NCBI RefSeq assembly: GCF_039543825.1
Contig: NZ_BAABKM010000002.1
Coordinates: forward strand, 2,512,133-2,576,132
Source of the DNA: Nocardioides conyzicola
GTDB taxonomy: Bacteria > Actinomycetota > Actinomycetes > Propionibacteriales > Nocardioidaceae
Reading direction: 5' to 3'
Length of the DNA stretch: 64,000 nucleotides
The notes under the pieces were generated by a model, which was given only the letters and a program-made list of their open reading frames with translations, had not been told where the DNA came from and did no database searches. Position numbers and translations under genes: made by a program. Shown here in pieces: positions 7,667 through 17,076 of this stretch (positions are counted from its first letter, which is position 1; every line of letters begins with the position of its first letter).

Positions 7667-10223
7667 TCAAGGCGGCCCTGAAGAGCCTGCTCGGGCGCAA
7701 GGTGCGCCTGCTGATGAGCACGTTCGCCATCGTGCTCGGGGTGGCCTTCGTCGCGGGCTCGCTGATCTTCTCCGACACCCTGAGCCGCAGCTTCACCGCG
7801 CTCTTCGCCTCGACGGTCGGCGACGTGGTGGTGCGTCCCGAGGGCGGTACGACGGCGGACGGCGCGCCCTCGACGGTGACCCTGCCGGGGAGCCTGGTCG
7901 AGCAGCTGAAGGACGTGCCCGGCGCGGCGCGGGTCGACGGCAACGTCAGCGCCTTCGGGGTCTTCGTCGTGAGCAAGAGCGGCAAGGTGGTCAGCGGCTT
8001 CGGCCCGCCGGCGATCGGCGGCAACTGGTCCGACGCCCCGGCCGGGCACGGGCTGCAGGGGCTCACGATCGTCCAGGGCCACGAGCCGCACGGGGCCGAC
8101 GAGGTCGTCCTCGACGAGCGCACCGCCGAGCGGGCCGGGTACGTCGTCGGCGACAAGGTCGACATCATCCCGTCGACGGCGACAGCCATCCCGGCGGACG
8201 GTCAGCCGGTCGCGTCGACCCGGATCGAGCCGGAGCTGGTCGGCATCGCCGGCTTCCCCAGCGGCGGCTCGCTCAACGGCGCGACGTACGCCGCCTTCGA
8301 CACGCCGACCGCCCAGGCGCTCTTCCTCGGCGGTGAGGACGCGTACACCGACATCTGGGTGACCGCCGAGGACGGGGTGTCGCAGGAGCGGCTCCGCGAC
8401 GACGTCGAGCCACGGCTCGCCGACGGCGTCGAGGCCGTCACCGGGGACGACGCCGCCGACGAGTCGGCGTCCGACCTGGTCGACGCGATCTCGTTCCTGA
8501 CGACCTTCCTGCTGATCTTCGCCGGCATCTCGCTGGTCGTCGGGGCCTTCCTCATCGTCAACACGTTCTCCATCCTGGTCGCCCAGCGCAGCCGGGAGCT
8601 CGCGCTGCTGCGCGCGCTCGGCGCCTCCAAGCGGCAGGTGATGTGGTCGGTGCAGCTCGAGGCGTTCGTCCTCGGCGTCCTCGGCGCGACCATCGGCCTG
8701 GGTCTCGGAGTCCTGCTGGCGATGGGCATCCGGGCGCTCTTCGCCAACTTCGGGCTCGACCTCTCCGGCCAGCCGCTGATCTTCGCACCACGCACGTTCA
8801 TCGCGTCGTACGCCGTCGGCATCCTCGTCACGATGGCCGCCGCCTGGCTGCCCGCCCGGAGGACCGGGCGGATCGCGCCGGTCCAGGCGATGCGGGACGA
8901 CATCGCCCTCCCGGAGTCGTCGTTGCGGCGGCGCTTCGTGTGGGGGCTCGCCCTCACCGTCCTCGGCCTCGTCGTCCTCATGCTCGGTCTCTTCGTCGAT
9001 CTCCCGCACAGCGGCTGGCAGGTCGGCGGCGGGGTGCTCGGCATCCTCCTCGGCGTCGCCGCGATGAGCCCGGTGATCAGCAAGCCCTTCCTCGCCCTGG
9101 CGCGTACGGCGTACGCGCGGGTCTTCGGCAGCGTCGGCAACCTCGCCGGGCAGAACTCGCTGCGCAACCCGCGGCGTACGACGGCCACCGCGTCCGCGCT
9201 GATGATCGGGCTCGCGCTGGCGTGCACGATGGCGATCGTCGGCGACTCCGCGAAGGCGAGCGTCGACAAGTCGGTGTCGGAGAACTTCGTCGGCGACTTC
9301 GTGGTGAGCAACGTGATCGGCTCCGGCTTCTCGCCCGTGATCGGCGACCAGATGACCGAGGTCGACGGCGTGGACCAGGTCGTGCGCGAGCGCTTCGGCA
9401 GCGCCGAGCGCGACGGCGACAACCAGTTCGTGGCCGCCGTGGACCCGGGGACGTCGACGCGCTCGAGCTCGACCTCGACGACGGGGGCGGCCTGGCCGCG
9501 GGCAGGGTGCTGCTCCAGCGCACCTGGGCCGACGACCACGACCTCTCGGCCGGCGACGAGCTCGGCCTGGACATGCCGGCCGGCAAGCGCACCTACTCCG
9601 TCAGCGGCGTCTTCGAGGACAACCCGGTCGTCGCGGCCCCGGTCCTGCTCAGCCTCGACGACTTCGTGGAGGCCGGCTTCCCGCAGAGCGACAACGTGCT
9701 GATCCTCTTCACCGACGACTCGCCGGGCATCCAGGACCGCCTCGACGCGGTCGTGGCCGAGCTGCCCGTGGTGACGGTCAAGGACCAGGCGGCGTTCGCG
9801 CAGGAGCAGCGCGAGCCGATCGACCAGTTCGTGCTGATGATCTTCGCGCTGCTCGGTCTCGCGCTGGTGATCGCGGTCCTCGGCATCGTCAACACCCTGG
9901 CGCTGTCCGTGATCGAGCGGACCCGCGAGGTGGGCCTGCTCCGCGCCATCGGTCTGAGCCGGTCCCAGCTGCGGCTGATGATCACGCTGGAGTCGGTGGT
10001 GATCGCCGTCCTCGGTGCCCTGCTGGGTGTGGTGCTGGGGCTCGGGTTCGGTGTCGCGCTGATGTACGCCGTACGCGACCAGGGCCTCGAGGTGATCAGC
10101 GTCCCGGTGGGCCAGCTCGTGGTCTTCCTGGTGCTCTCGGTGATCATCGGCGTGCTGGCCGCAGTCTTCCCGGCGCGCCGCGCGGCGCGGCTCGACGTGC
10201 TCCGCGCAATTGCGACGGACTGA
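7663..10223 (+). pseudogene. FtsX/MacB-type ABC transporter permease, interrupted by a frameshift
   Basis: Partner permease of the upstream ATPase. It has two FtsX-like permease domains, each with a large extracellular loop, and would be about 853 residues. The first reading frame is normal until VAAVDPG, where a GGGG run at 9447-9450 shifts it. From there the frame encodes Ser/Thr-rich nonsense and stops at 9702. The correct sequence continues in another frame (DVDALELDLDDGG) to 10223. Adding one G would restore a full-length protein with both domains and the C-terminal helices. This may be a real inactivating mutation or a base-calling error in a homopolymer. The rest of the gene shows no decay. 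Confidence 0.85.
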
Positions 10224-10285
10224 GGCCGTAAAACCGGCGTACCCACGGTTCCTGCCGAACGCCGGACGCGGGCGCTTTCACTGCC

Positions 10286-10291
10286 TACAGT
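10286..10291 (+). promoter_or_regulatory. -10 element of the GntR gene (leaderless)
   Basis: TACAGT ends 6 bases before the GTG start at 10298. There is no Shine-Dalgarno sequence. Confidence 0.5.
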
Positions 10292-10297
10292 TCAGGC

Positions 10298-11017
10298 GTG
10301 GACGACTTGCTGGTGACCGAGGGACGTGCCCTGAAGCACGTCCAGGTGCGCGAATACGTGCGCACCCTCGTCACGGGGGCAGCACCCGGTTCGCCTGCAC
10401 CATCCGAGCGTGAGCTGGTGCATCGGTTCGGCGTTGCCCGCATGACGGTACGACAGGCGATGGATGCGCTCGTGGTCGAAGGACTGCTCGAGCGCATTCC
10501 CGGACGCGGCACCTTCGTGGCCCGTCCCCGACGGACGGCGAGCCGGCTGACGAGCTACAGCGAGGAGATGGCCCGCCGCGGCCTCCTCCCCGAGTCGCAG
10601 ACGCTGCTGGCCCGGCGTGAGCAGGCCGGCCCTGGTGTCGCGCGGGCGCTCAACGTGAGCGAGGGCGACGCGGTGATCCACTGGCGTCGGCTGCGCCGCG
10701 CGGACGCCCAGCCGATGTGCATCGAGGACGCCTACCTCAACGAGGTCCTGATCCCCGGCTTCCTGCAGAGCGGGATGCCCACCAGCCTGTACGACGCGCT
10801 CGAGGCGCGGGGCCTGCGGCCGACCTGGGCCGAGGACTCGATCAACGCCGACGTCGCCAGCGAGGACGAGGCCGAGCTCCTCGAGCTGACTCCCGGCGCG
10901 TCGGTGCTCCGGCACTCGCGGCGCGGGTCGGCGGGCGAGAAGGTCGTCGAGGTCTCGCGGACGGTCTACCGGGCCGACCGCTTCACCATGTGGCTGCAGG
11001 TCGGCGCCGAGTCATAG
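10298..11017 (+). CDS. GntR/HutC-family transcriptional regulator
   Basis: A 239-residue regulator. The N-terminal winged helix (about residues 15-75) contains SERELVHRFGVARMTVRQAM, the GntR recognition helix, and a wing ending IPGRGTFVARP. The C-terminal UTRA effector domain places it in the HutC/DasR/YvoA branch, which usually senses sugar phosphates, amino sugars or urocanate. No metabolic genes are adjacent, so the ligand is unknown. The GTG start at 10298 is supported by the TACAGT hexamer. The stop overlaps by six bases the end of the convergent gene at 11012. Confidence 0.9.
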   Translation: MDDLLVTEGRALKHVQVREYVRTLVTGAAPGSPAPSERELVHRFGVARMTVRQAMDALVVEGLLERIPGRGTFVARPRRTASRLTSYSEEMARRGLLPESQTLLARREQAGPGVARALNVSEGDAVIHWRRLRRADAQPMCIEDAYLNEVLIPGFLQSGMPTSLYDALEARGLRPTWAEDSINADVASEDEAELLELTPGASVLRHSRRGSAGEKVVEVSRTVYRADRFTMWLQVGAES

Positions 11018-11356
11018 CCCGCCGAGCGGCGCCACGACGTCGCCGCTCTCCTCGCAGACCCACACCGGGTCCGGCCCGCCGAGGTCCGGCTGGATGTAGA
11101 GCACGTGCAGGGGTGCGTGGTCGCCGCAGTCACGACAGATCGGCCAGCGCCCGACGGTCTCGATGAGGGCGTCCTGCACGTCCTGGGCGACCAGCCCGGC
11201 GACGTACTCGGCGCCCTCGGGCCACTGCTCGGCCCACCACTTGCGTTGCTCGACGGCGTCCTCGAGCGCCGAGACCGCCGTCGGGGTCGCGTGGTTGCGC
11301 GCCTCCAGGTCGGCCAGGACCCGGGCCCGTGCGTCGAACAGCAGGGTGTCGTCCAT
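11012..11356 (-). CDS. Hypothetical protein with a Cys-rich C-terminus
   Basis: A 114-residue soluble protein, not recognised as a characterised family. The N-terminal half is helical and charged (AVSALEDAVEQRKWWAEQW). The C-terminal half has CRDCGDHAPLH and WVCEESGDVVAPLGG, so three Cys and one or more His could bind a metal. The ATG at 11356 follows GGAGGG closely. Longer upstream frames are GC-biased artefacts. It converges on the GntR gene and overlaps its end. Function unknown. Confidence 0.65.
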   Translation of the reverse strand: MDDTLLFDARARVLADLEARNHATPTAVSALEDAVEQRKWWAEQWPEGAEYVAGLVAQDVQDALIETVGRWPICRDCGDHAPLHVLYIQPDLGGPDPVWVCEESGDVVAPLGGL

Positions 11357-11427
11357 CCCTCCATCATGCCCCCGCGCGAAAGCCGACCGCCTCAGCGCGG
11401 CTCCCGCACCCGCCGGCCCGGCGCTCC

Positions 11428-11433
11428 TACCAT
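11428..11433 (+). promoter_or_regulatory. -10 element of the CutC-like gene (leaderless)
   Basis: TACCAT ends 6 bases before the ATG at 11440. Confidence 0.5.
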
Positions 11434-11439
11434 TCATCC

Positions 11440-12147
11440 ATGGGCCAGGCGCTCCTCGAGGTCGCCGTCCTCGATCCGCGTGACGTGTCCGGCGCGGAGG
11501 AGGGCGGAGCCGATCGGCTGCTCCTCTCCACACCGGAGGGGATGTCGCCCGAGCCCGTGCTCGTCTCGTCCGTCTGCCGGGAGACCGATCTCCCCGTCCA
11601 CGTGGTGCTCCGGCTCAACGACACCTGGACCACCACCGGCGGTGAGCTGGCCCGGCTGGCCGGGCTGGGCGAGAGCTACCTCGGCTGCGGTGCGACCGGC
11701 GTCTCCTTCGGCTTCCTCGACGGTGACCTCGAGATCGACACCGAGGTGTGCGCCTACCTGTCGGGCCTGCTGCCCGGCGTGCCCTGGACCTTCGGTCGCG
11801 CGATCGACGATACCCTCGACCCGCGGCGCTCGTGGCGACGGCTGATGGACCTGCCCGACCTCGCCGCCGCGCGCTCGGCCGGCTCGCCGCGGGGGCTGTC
11901 CGTCGGCTTCGACGACCTGATCGAGACCGCGGCCGACCCCCGGGTCGCCCGCCTGCTGATGCCCGGGGGCGGGCTGCTCGCCGAGCACGTGCCGTGGTTC
12001 GTGCGCGCCGACGTGTACCAGTTCCACCTCGGCCGGCAGGTCCGTCCCGGCGGCTCGCTCAAGGCGTACGTCGACGCCGGCCACGTCCGGTCCTGGCGGC
12101 TGCTCGTCGATGACGCGCTGGAGCGCGCCGTACGCTCCGTCGGGTGA
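11440..12147 (+). CDS. CutC-family TIM-barrel protein
   Basis: A 235-residue protein with the CutC fold. It starts ALLEVAVLDPRDVSGAEEGGADRLLL, equivalent to the ALLEICC...GADRVELC strand-helix of Escherichia coli CutC, and continues with ATGVSFGFLDGDLEID, matching the GVLDVDG strand. CutC was named for copper homeostasis, but this role is doubtful for most members and no copper genes are nearby. The ATG at 11440 is chosen because the hexamer TACCAT is correctly spaced. The stop overlaps the GTG of the DUF4031 gene, so the two are coupled. Confidence 0.78.
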   Translation: MGQALLEVAVLDPRDVSGAEEGGADRLLLSTPEGMSPEPVLVSSVCRETDLPVHVVLRLNDTWTTTGGELARLAGLGESYLGCGATGVSFGFLDGDLEIDTEVCAYLSGLLPGVPWTFGRAIDDTLDPRRSWRRLMDLPDLAAARSAGSPRGLSVGFDDLIETAADPRVARLLMPGGGLLAEHVPWFVRADVYQFHLGRQVRPGGSLKAYVDAGHVRSWRLLVDDALERAVRSVG

Positions 12148-12410
12148 TCCTGATCGACCCACCCAACGCGGCCGGGCACGGCCGCCTGTGGTCGCACCTC
12201 GCCAGCGACACGTCGTACGACGAGCTGCATGCCTTCGCGCGGACCCTCGACATCCCGCCGCGCGGCTTCGACCGGGACCACTACGACGTCCCGTCCGAGT
12301 GGTACGACACCGTGGTCGCCGCCGGCGCCGTCCCCATCTCGTCGCGCGAGCTCGTCGCCCGGCTCACCGCGGCCGGTCTGCGGCGGCGCAAGGGGCGTCC
12401 GGCGGGATAG
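12144..12410 (+). CDS. DUF4031 domain protein
   Basis: An 88-residue protein matching DUF4031: it opens ILIDPPNAAGHGRLWSHL and continues with SYDELHAFARTL and RGFDRDHYDVP, the conserved core of this small family. Function unknown. The His- and Asp-rich conserved stretches suggest a metal or nucleotide site, but this is inference. The GTG start overlaps the stop of the CutC-like gene. Its last codons and stop lie inside the left arm of a 73-bp imperfect palindrome. Confidence 0.8.
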   Translation: MILIDPPNAAGHGRLWSHLASDTSYDELHAFARTLDIPPRGFDRDHYDVPSEWYDTVVAAGAVPISSRELVARLTAAGLRRRKGRPAG

Positions 12411-12473
12411 CCACGGACAAGTTGGCTGTCAGGAGGCCCCCCGGGCAACCATCTCGCCCGTGGCTATCCCGCC
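12401..12473. repeat. 73-bp imperfect palindrome joining two convergent gene ends
   Basis: The outer 16 bases are a perfect inverted repeat, GGCGGGATAGCCACGG at 12401-12416 against 12458-12473. Similarity continues inward, with 8 mismatches over the 37-base half, 5 of them transitions. Both convergent genes use the same TAG stop codon context inside the arms. It probably acts as a bidirectional terminator. Confidence 0.75.
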
Positions 12474-13765
12474 GAGGGCCACAGCCGCCGCGCCCGCCGA
12501 GCCAGCTCCCGCCGCAGGTCGGCCAGGTCCGCGCCCACCAGGTGGCCGTCGCGCACGACGTGCTCCCCGCCCACCAGCACGTGCCGGGCCGAGCGCTCGG
12601 GGCCGAGGACGAGGGCGGCGACCGGGTCGAGCACGTCCGCGACGTCGTCGCCCGGCCAGACCACGACGTCCGCCTTCAGGCCGACCGCCAGCGAGCCGAT
12701 GTCCGACCGGCCCAGGCAGGCCGCGCCCCCGGTCGTGGCGAGCGCGAGGGCGTCCGCGGAGGAGAAGGCGGTGGGGTCGAGCGAGCGCTGCCGCGCCAGG
12801 TAGAGCGCCTGCCGCATCTCCGGCTGCAGGGTCCCGACCTCGTTGGACGCCACCCCGTCGACCCCCAGCCCGACCGGGGCGCCGGCGGCGACCAGGTCGC
12901 GCACGCGCGCGATGCCGGAGCCGAGTCGGCAGTTGGAGGAGGGGCAGTGCGCGACCCCCGTGCGCGTCGCCCCGAGCCGCGCCACCTCCGCGTCGGAGAA
13001 GTGGATCCCGTGCGCCACCCACACGTCCGGCGCGATCCAGCCGAGCTCGTCGAGCATCTCCATCGGCCGGCGCCCGAAGCGGGCGATGCTGTCGCGCTCC
13101 TCGTCCAGGGTCTCGGCGAGGTGGGTGTGCAGGCGGAGTCCCCGTGACCGCGCCAGCTCCGCCGACTCCGTCATCAACCGGGTGGAGACGCTGAACGGGC
13201 TGCACGGCGCCACCGTCACCACCACGCGGTCGCCGTCGTGCAGCCGGTCGTGCACCGCGACCGTCGAGGCCAGGATCGCGTCGACCTCCTCCACGACCGA
13301 GTCGGGCGGCAGCCCGCCGGCGGAGGCGCCGAGGTCCATCGACCCGCGCGCGAGGTGGACGCGTACGCCGATCCGGCGGGCCGCGGCTGCGATCGCGTCG
13401 AAGACTGAGTCGTCGCCGCCCGGCACCAGGTAGTGGTGGTCGGCGGCCGTCGTGCAGCCCGACAGCGCCAGCTCCGCGAGTGCGACGGCGCTGGCCGCCT
13501 CGACGTCCTCGGGGGTCAGCCGGGCCCAGACCGGGTAGAGCGTCGTCAGCCAGCCGAACAGCCCCTCGTCGACCGCCCAGCCACGCGTCAGCCACTGGTA
13601 GAAGTGGTGGTGGGTGTTGACCAGCCCGGGCGTGATGATGTCGCCCGCGCAGTCCACGACCACGTCACCGTCGAGGGCGGGCACCTCGCCGACGCCCACG
13701 ATCAGGCCGTCCTCGATCGCCACGTCACCGGGCCAGCGGGCTCCCCGGAGGACTGTCCTGGTCAT
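12464..13765 (-). CDS. Amidohydrolase, probable 8-oxoguanine deaminase
   Basis: A 433-residue member of the AtzA/TrzN/guanine-deaminase branch of the amidohydrolases, which hydrolyse amino groups from heterocyclic rings. Metal ligands are visible as HxH in NTHHHFYQ, His in LHTHLAET, His in HGIHFSD and Asp in LGVDGVASNE. The segment NTHHHFYQWLTRG with FGWLTTLYPVWARLTPE closely resembles 8-oxoguanine deaminases, which convert 8-oxoguanine to urate, so that substrate is favoured. ATG at 13765 follows TAGCGT with a 6-base gap. An NCS2 purine permease exists elsewhere in the window (39861) but is not linked. Confidence 0.85.
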   Translation of the reverse strand: MTRTVLRGARWPGDVAIEDGLIVGVGEVPALDGDVVVDCAGDIITPGLVNTHHHFYQWLTRGWAVDEGLFGWLTTLYPVWARLTPEDVEAASAVALAELALSGCTTAADHHYLVPGGDDSVFDAIAAAARRIGVRVHLARGSMDLGASAGGLPPDSVVEEVDAILASTVAVHDRLHDGDRVVVTVAPCSPFSVSTRLMTESAELARSRGLRLHTHLAETLDEERDSIARFGRRPMEMLDELGWIAPDVWVAHGIHFSDAEVARLGATRTGVAHCPSSNCRLGSGIARVRDLVAAGAPVGLGVDGVASNEVGTLQPEMRQALYLARQRSLDPTAFSSADALALATTGGAACLGRSDIGSLAVGLKADVVVWPGDDVADVLDPVAALVLGPERSARHVLVGGEHVVRDGHLVGADLADLRRELARRARRLWPSAG

Positions 13766-13771
13766 GGCCGG

Positions 13772-13777
13772 ACGCTA
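13772..13777 (-). promoter_or_regulatory. -10 element of the amidohydrolase gene (leaderless)
   Basis: On the minus strand TAGCGT ends 6 bases before the ATG at 13765. Confidence 0.55.
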
Positions 13778-13799
13778 GCGCCCGGTCGTGTCACGAGCG

Positions 13800-14408
13800 T
13801 TACGGCGCCAGCTCGTCCAGCTCGCGCCGCACGTTGGCCCGGGCGGTGTCCTCCCACGCGTCCTGGGCGTACGCCGTGTGGAAGAGGTGCGGCTTCGCCA
13901 GCAGGTCGCGCAGCACCTCGGCGCGGCCGGCGGCGAAGAGGTCGTCCGGCATCTGGGCGTACTCCTCCCGCACGGACGCTACGTACTCGGCGTACCGCTC
14001 CGCCGGCGCGGCCAGGATCGCCAGGTCGGCGTCGGACAGCGCGCAGCCGTTGCCGTCGTCGTCCGCGGGCCGGTGGTGCTCGGTCATCAGCACCAGGCGG
14101 ACCACCTCGTCGACGACGGCCTGGTCGACCAGGGTCGGCAGCGCCTCGGCGGCCCAGGCCGCGGAGCGCTTCTCGGCATCGGGCTGCGCGTCGTACACGC
14201 TGTCGTGGAACCACGCGGCCAGCAGCACCGCCATCCGGTCGAACTCCACCCCGTGCGCCGACAGCTCGTGGATCCGCTCGAGCACCTCACCGAGGTGGCG
14301 GCCGTCGTGGTAGCGCCGGGCCGGGTGGTCGTACGACGCGACCAGCTGGGCGCCCAGCGGGCGCGCGCCCGGCAGCGGCCAGGCGAGGAGGAGATCCACG
14401 CCGACCAT
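13800..14408 (-). CDS. HD-superfamily metal-dependent phosphohydrolase (COG4339 type)
   Basis: A 202-residue HD-domain protein. Metal ligands of the HD fold are visible: His in RYHDGRHL, the HD pair in AAWFHDSVYD, and a distal Asp/Glu near TEHHRPAD. This matches the predicted HD phosphohydrolase family COG4339, whose natural substrate is not established. The start MVGVDLLLAWPLPG is the only ATG giving a complete domain. No -10 hexamer is found at the leaderless distance. The gene lies downstream of and divergent from the isomerase-like gene. Confidence 0.8.
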   Translation of the reverse strand: MVGVDLLLAWPLPGARPLGAQLVASYDHPARRYHDGRHLGEVLERIHELSAHGVEFDRMAVLLAAWFHDSVYDAQPDAEKRSAAWAAEALPTLVDQAVVDEVVRLVLMTEHHRPADDDGNGCALSDADLAILAAPAERYAEYVASVREEYAQMPDDLFAAGRAEVLRDLLAKPHLFHTAYAQDAWEDTARANVRRELDELAP

Positions 14409-14484
14409 TCAAGACGGCACGGACCGGCCGCGCTACGGTGGGCTCTGCAAGAACGTGTTCTACGTCACGACCCGAGGAGCTCAG

Positions 14485-14859
14485 ATGGCCGCCAGTGCCG
14501 ACCGCATCCGTCAGGTAGTCGACGACTACATCCGTCTGGTCGGCTCCGGCACGGCCGACGAGATCGTCGCGCTGTACGCCGAGGACGCCACCGTCGAGGA
14601 CCCGGTCGGGACCGACGTCCGCACCGGGCACGCGTCGATCCGGGAGTTCTACGCGACCCTCGAGGGGCTGCAGCAAGAGACGCGGCTGGTCGAGGCCAGG
14701 ATCGCGGGCGGCGAGGCCAGCTTCCTGTTCGAGATCATCACCCGGGCCGGCGACAAGACCTACACCCTGTCGCCGATCGATGCGATGACCTTCGACGACG
14801 ACGGCAGGATCACCACCATGCGCGCCTACTGGAGCAACGACGACATGGTGGTCAGCTAG
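14485..14859 (+). CDS. SnoaL-like / ketosteroid isomerase-like protein
   Basis: A 124-residue cone-fold protein of the NTF2/SnoaL superfamily. The pattern DDYIRLVGSGTADEIVALYAEDATVEDPVGT with IREFY and the C-terminal MRAYWSNDDMV closely follows delta5-3-ketosteroid isomerases, including the Tyr and Asp positions used in catalysis. A steroid or related ketone isomerase is likely, but other SnoaL-like roles are possible. ATG at 14485 has CGAGGAGC 6-13 bases upstream, a good Shine-Dalgarno sequence. A start at 14455 is less likely. Its stop directly abuts the stop of the convergent secreted-protein gene. Confidence 0.75.
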   Translation: MAASADRIRQVVDDYIRLVGSGTADEIVALYAEDATVEDPVGTDVRTGHASIREFYATLEGLQQETRLVEARIAGGEASFLFEIITRAGDKTYTLSPIDAMTFDDDGRITTMRAYWSNDDMVVS

Positions 14860-16122
14860 TCACGGAGTCGTGCAGCTCGGGTCGGTCTGGCCGGTCGTGC
14901 GCGCTACGGGGAGGTCGCCGGTTGCCGTCGCCCGGCTCGTCGCCAGCTTGAAGCCGGTGAACTCCGCGTGATCGAAGTGGCAGTAGCCCTGGCCCCGCAT
15001 GTATCCGCCACTGCTGCCGGTCGGGTCCACGGTGATCGTGAGGTTCGACTGCGTGGTGAGCGCGCCCGACAGGGTGAAGGTGCCGCTGGCGCTGCTGGTG
15101 GTCGTGGCGAGCTTGGCGCCGCTGGCGCTGTACAGGTTGATGGTCGCGCCCGCGCCGCCGGAGAACGGTGGCCGCAGCGCCGTCGCCGGCTGTCCGGCGT
15201 CGACGATCCGGCCGGTGACCCAGCCACCGCGCTTGGTGATCTTGAACTTGCCGATGTCGGTCCGGTTGGGCTTCACCTTGGCGGAGACGACGCTGCCGGT
15301 CCGCGGCAGCCAGACACCCAGTCCGTCGAACTTCAGCGTGTACCTGCCGGGGTAGAGACCCTCGAACACCGCGGTGCCGCCCTTGGCGGTCGCCGTCCAC
15401 CACTGGCCGGTCGCCTTGCTGGTGACGGTCACGGAGGTCCGGCCGGCCAGCGAGCCGTTGGGCGTGTAGAGCAGCACCCGCATCGCGCCGGCCGGCTTGC
15501 GCATGGTGATCTTCAGGTTCTTGCCGGTGCGGGGCTTGACGCTGCCTGCGTAGAAGCTCTTGTCGACCCAGCGCTTCTTCTTGTCCCAGGTGAAGACGGA
15601 GTACTTGCCCTCCGGCAGGCCCCCGACGGCGAACTGGCCCTTGTCGTTGGCGGTCGTCTCGAACGACTGCTCCGCCCGGTTGGCGGCGACGACGCGCGCG
15701 CCCTTGGCGGGCTTGCCGTCACCGGTCCGGATCGTTCCGGTGACGAAGCCGCCGCGCTTCATCGTCACGTTGCGGATCGTCGGCGACCCGGCGCGGACCG
15801 TCACCTTCACGTCGGTCGGGGCGTACTTCTTGGTGTCGTACGCCTTCCGCAGGTCGATGAACTGCAGGTGGTAGGTGCCGGGCGCGAGGTTGAGGGCGAA
15901 CGAGCCGCCACCGGCGCTCTTGCGGCCGAGGTACTTCCAGTTCCGGTCGAACCAGAGCATCTGGACCTTCGGGTGGTCCTTCTGCGGGAAGTTGAGGACG
16001 CCGGTGACGACGCCCTTGTCCGAGGCGGCCTCGGCGCCGACGGGCGCGCCGACCAGCACCAACGAGGCGAGCAGCGCCACCACGGCCACCAGTGCGGTCC
16101 GGGTCCAACGAGAAGGGAGCAT
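14860..16122 (-). CDS. Secreted protein with repeated carboxypeptidase-regulatory-like (prealbumin-like) domains
   Basis: A 420-residue exported protein. Residues 1-32 form a signal peptide (ALVAVVALLASLVLVGAPVGAEA, then ASDK). The mature part is a series of beta-sandwich repeats, each with a G-x-V-T-G-x-(L/I) strand and a PGTYHLQF, PEGKYSVF or PGRYTLKF strand, as in CarboxypepD_reg-like or B-domain repeats. These are structural or binding modules. No catalytic domain is present. It may be a cell-surface or matrix protein. Cys occurs only near the C-terminus. Function unknown. Confidence 0.72.
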   Translation of the reverse strand: MLPSRWTRTALVAVVALLASLVLVGAPVGAEAASDKGVVTGVLNFPQKDHPKVQMLWFDRNWKYLGRKSAGGGSFALNLAPGTYHLQFIDLRKAYDTKKYAPTDVKVTVRAGSPTIRNVTMKRGGFVTGTIRTGDGKPAKGARVVAANRAEQSFETTANDKGQFAVGGLPEGKYSVFTWDKKKRWVDKSFYAGSVKPRTGKNLKITMRKPAGAMRVLLYTPNGSLAGRTSVTVTSKATGQWWTATAKGGTAVFEGLYPGRYTLKFDGLGVWLPRTGSVVSAKVKPNRTDIGKFKITKRGGWVTGRIVDAGQPATALRPPFSGGAGATINLYSASGAKLATTTSSASGTFTLSGALTTQSNLTITVDPTGSSGGYMRGQGYCHFDHAEFTGFKLATSRATATGDLPVARTTGQTDPSCTTP

Positions 16123-16178
16123 GCTTCCAGCGTAGGTCCCTGACCTTGAGGTCCCCCAAAGATCGCCTCAGGCTTGCC

Positions 16179-17048
16179 TCAAGACGGGTGGACCGGCTCA
16201 CGGGGCGTCATCGCCCACCGGATCGTGCCGGTCGCGACCCCGCCCAGCGCGCGCACCACGGTCCTCTCCGACACCGGCAGCCACGGCAGCCTCAACGGCA
16301 ACCGGGTCCACCGGGGCATCAGCCCGATGGCGGCCGCCGCGATCACGCCGTACGGCGCGCGGGCGAGCACCGGCAGCGGCGGGCGCAGCAGCAGGTAGCC
16401 GACGGTGGCGCGGGCCTCGGGGGTGCTCCGCAGCTCCGGGCGGTACGCCGCCAGCGCCGCGGCGAGCTCGGCCTCGGTGGTCGGCGGGTCCACCACGCCG
16501 AGGCGGCGGGCGACCTCGGCGGTCTGCGCGACGTAGGTGTCCCGGTCGGCACCGGTGAGCGGCTCGCGACCGTAGACGGTGTGTGCCCGCAGGAAGCTGT
16601 CGATCTCCGCGACGTGCACCCAGCCCAGCAGGTGCGGGTCGGAGGCGGCGTACGGCGTCCCGTCGGCCATCGTGCCCACGATGTGCTCGTGGATCCGGCG
16701 GACCGCGGCGACCGACTGATCCGCGTCGTCGGCGGCGCCGAACGTCGTGACCGCGATGAAGCGGCTGGTCCGCGCGAGCCGGCCCCAGGAGTCGTGGCGG
16801 AAGTCGGAGTGCTCGGCGACGCCGCGCATCGCGGCCGGGTGCAGCGTCTGGAGCAGCAGCGCCCGGAGGCCGCCGATGAACATCGACGCGTCCCCGTGCA
16901 CCCGCGTGATCGGGCTGCCCGGCTCGAACCAGCGCGGTCCCGGGCGGTTGTGGATCCGGTCGGCGTGCTTGGCGCCGTCCGGACCGGCGACGCGCGCGAA
17001 GAGCTGCTGGCCGATCCGGTCGCGCACATGCGGCAGTGCAGTTGCCAT
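16179..17048 (-). CDS. MpaB-family oxygenase (DUF2236)
   Basis: A 289-residue protein of the MpaB/latex-clearing/DUF2236 family, heme-dependent oxygenases named after the mycophenolic acid pathway enzyme. Conserved elements include LLLQTLHPAAMRGVAEHS, the DPHLLGWVHVAEIDSFL helix and R-x-H around RRIHEHIVG, with the His residues expected to hold heme. The C-terminal third is hydrophobic and amphipathic, consistent with membrane association. Substrate unknown. ATG at 17048 has TACAGT 6 bases upstream. An extended start 10 codons further is possible but overlaps the divergent gene. Confidence 0.8.
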   Translation of the reverse strand: MATALPHVRDRIGQQLFARVAGPDGAKHADRIHNRPGPRWFEPGSPITRVHGDASMFIGGLRALLLQTLHPAAMRGVAEHSDFRHDSWGRLARTSRFIAVTTFGAADDADQSVAAVRRIHEHIVGTMADGTPYAASDPHLLGWVHVAEIDSFLRAHTVYGREPLTGADRDTYVAQTAEVARRLGVVDPPTTEAELAAALAAYRPELRSTPEARATVGYLLLRPPLPVLARAPYGVIAAAAIGLMPRWTRLPLRLPWLPVSERTVVRALGGVATGTIRWAMTPREPVHPS

Positions 17049-17054
17049 ATGGCG

Positions 17055-17060
17055 ACTGTA
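17055..17060 (-). promoter_or_regulatory. -10 element of the MpaB gene (leaderless)
   Basis: On the minus strand TACAGT ends 6 bases before the ATG at 17048. It lies in a CTGTA-N10-TACAG inverted repeat (17056-17075) filling the 28-base gap to the divergent hydrolase gene. Confidence 0.5.
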
Positions 17061-17076
17061 CGGAGTCTCATACAGC

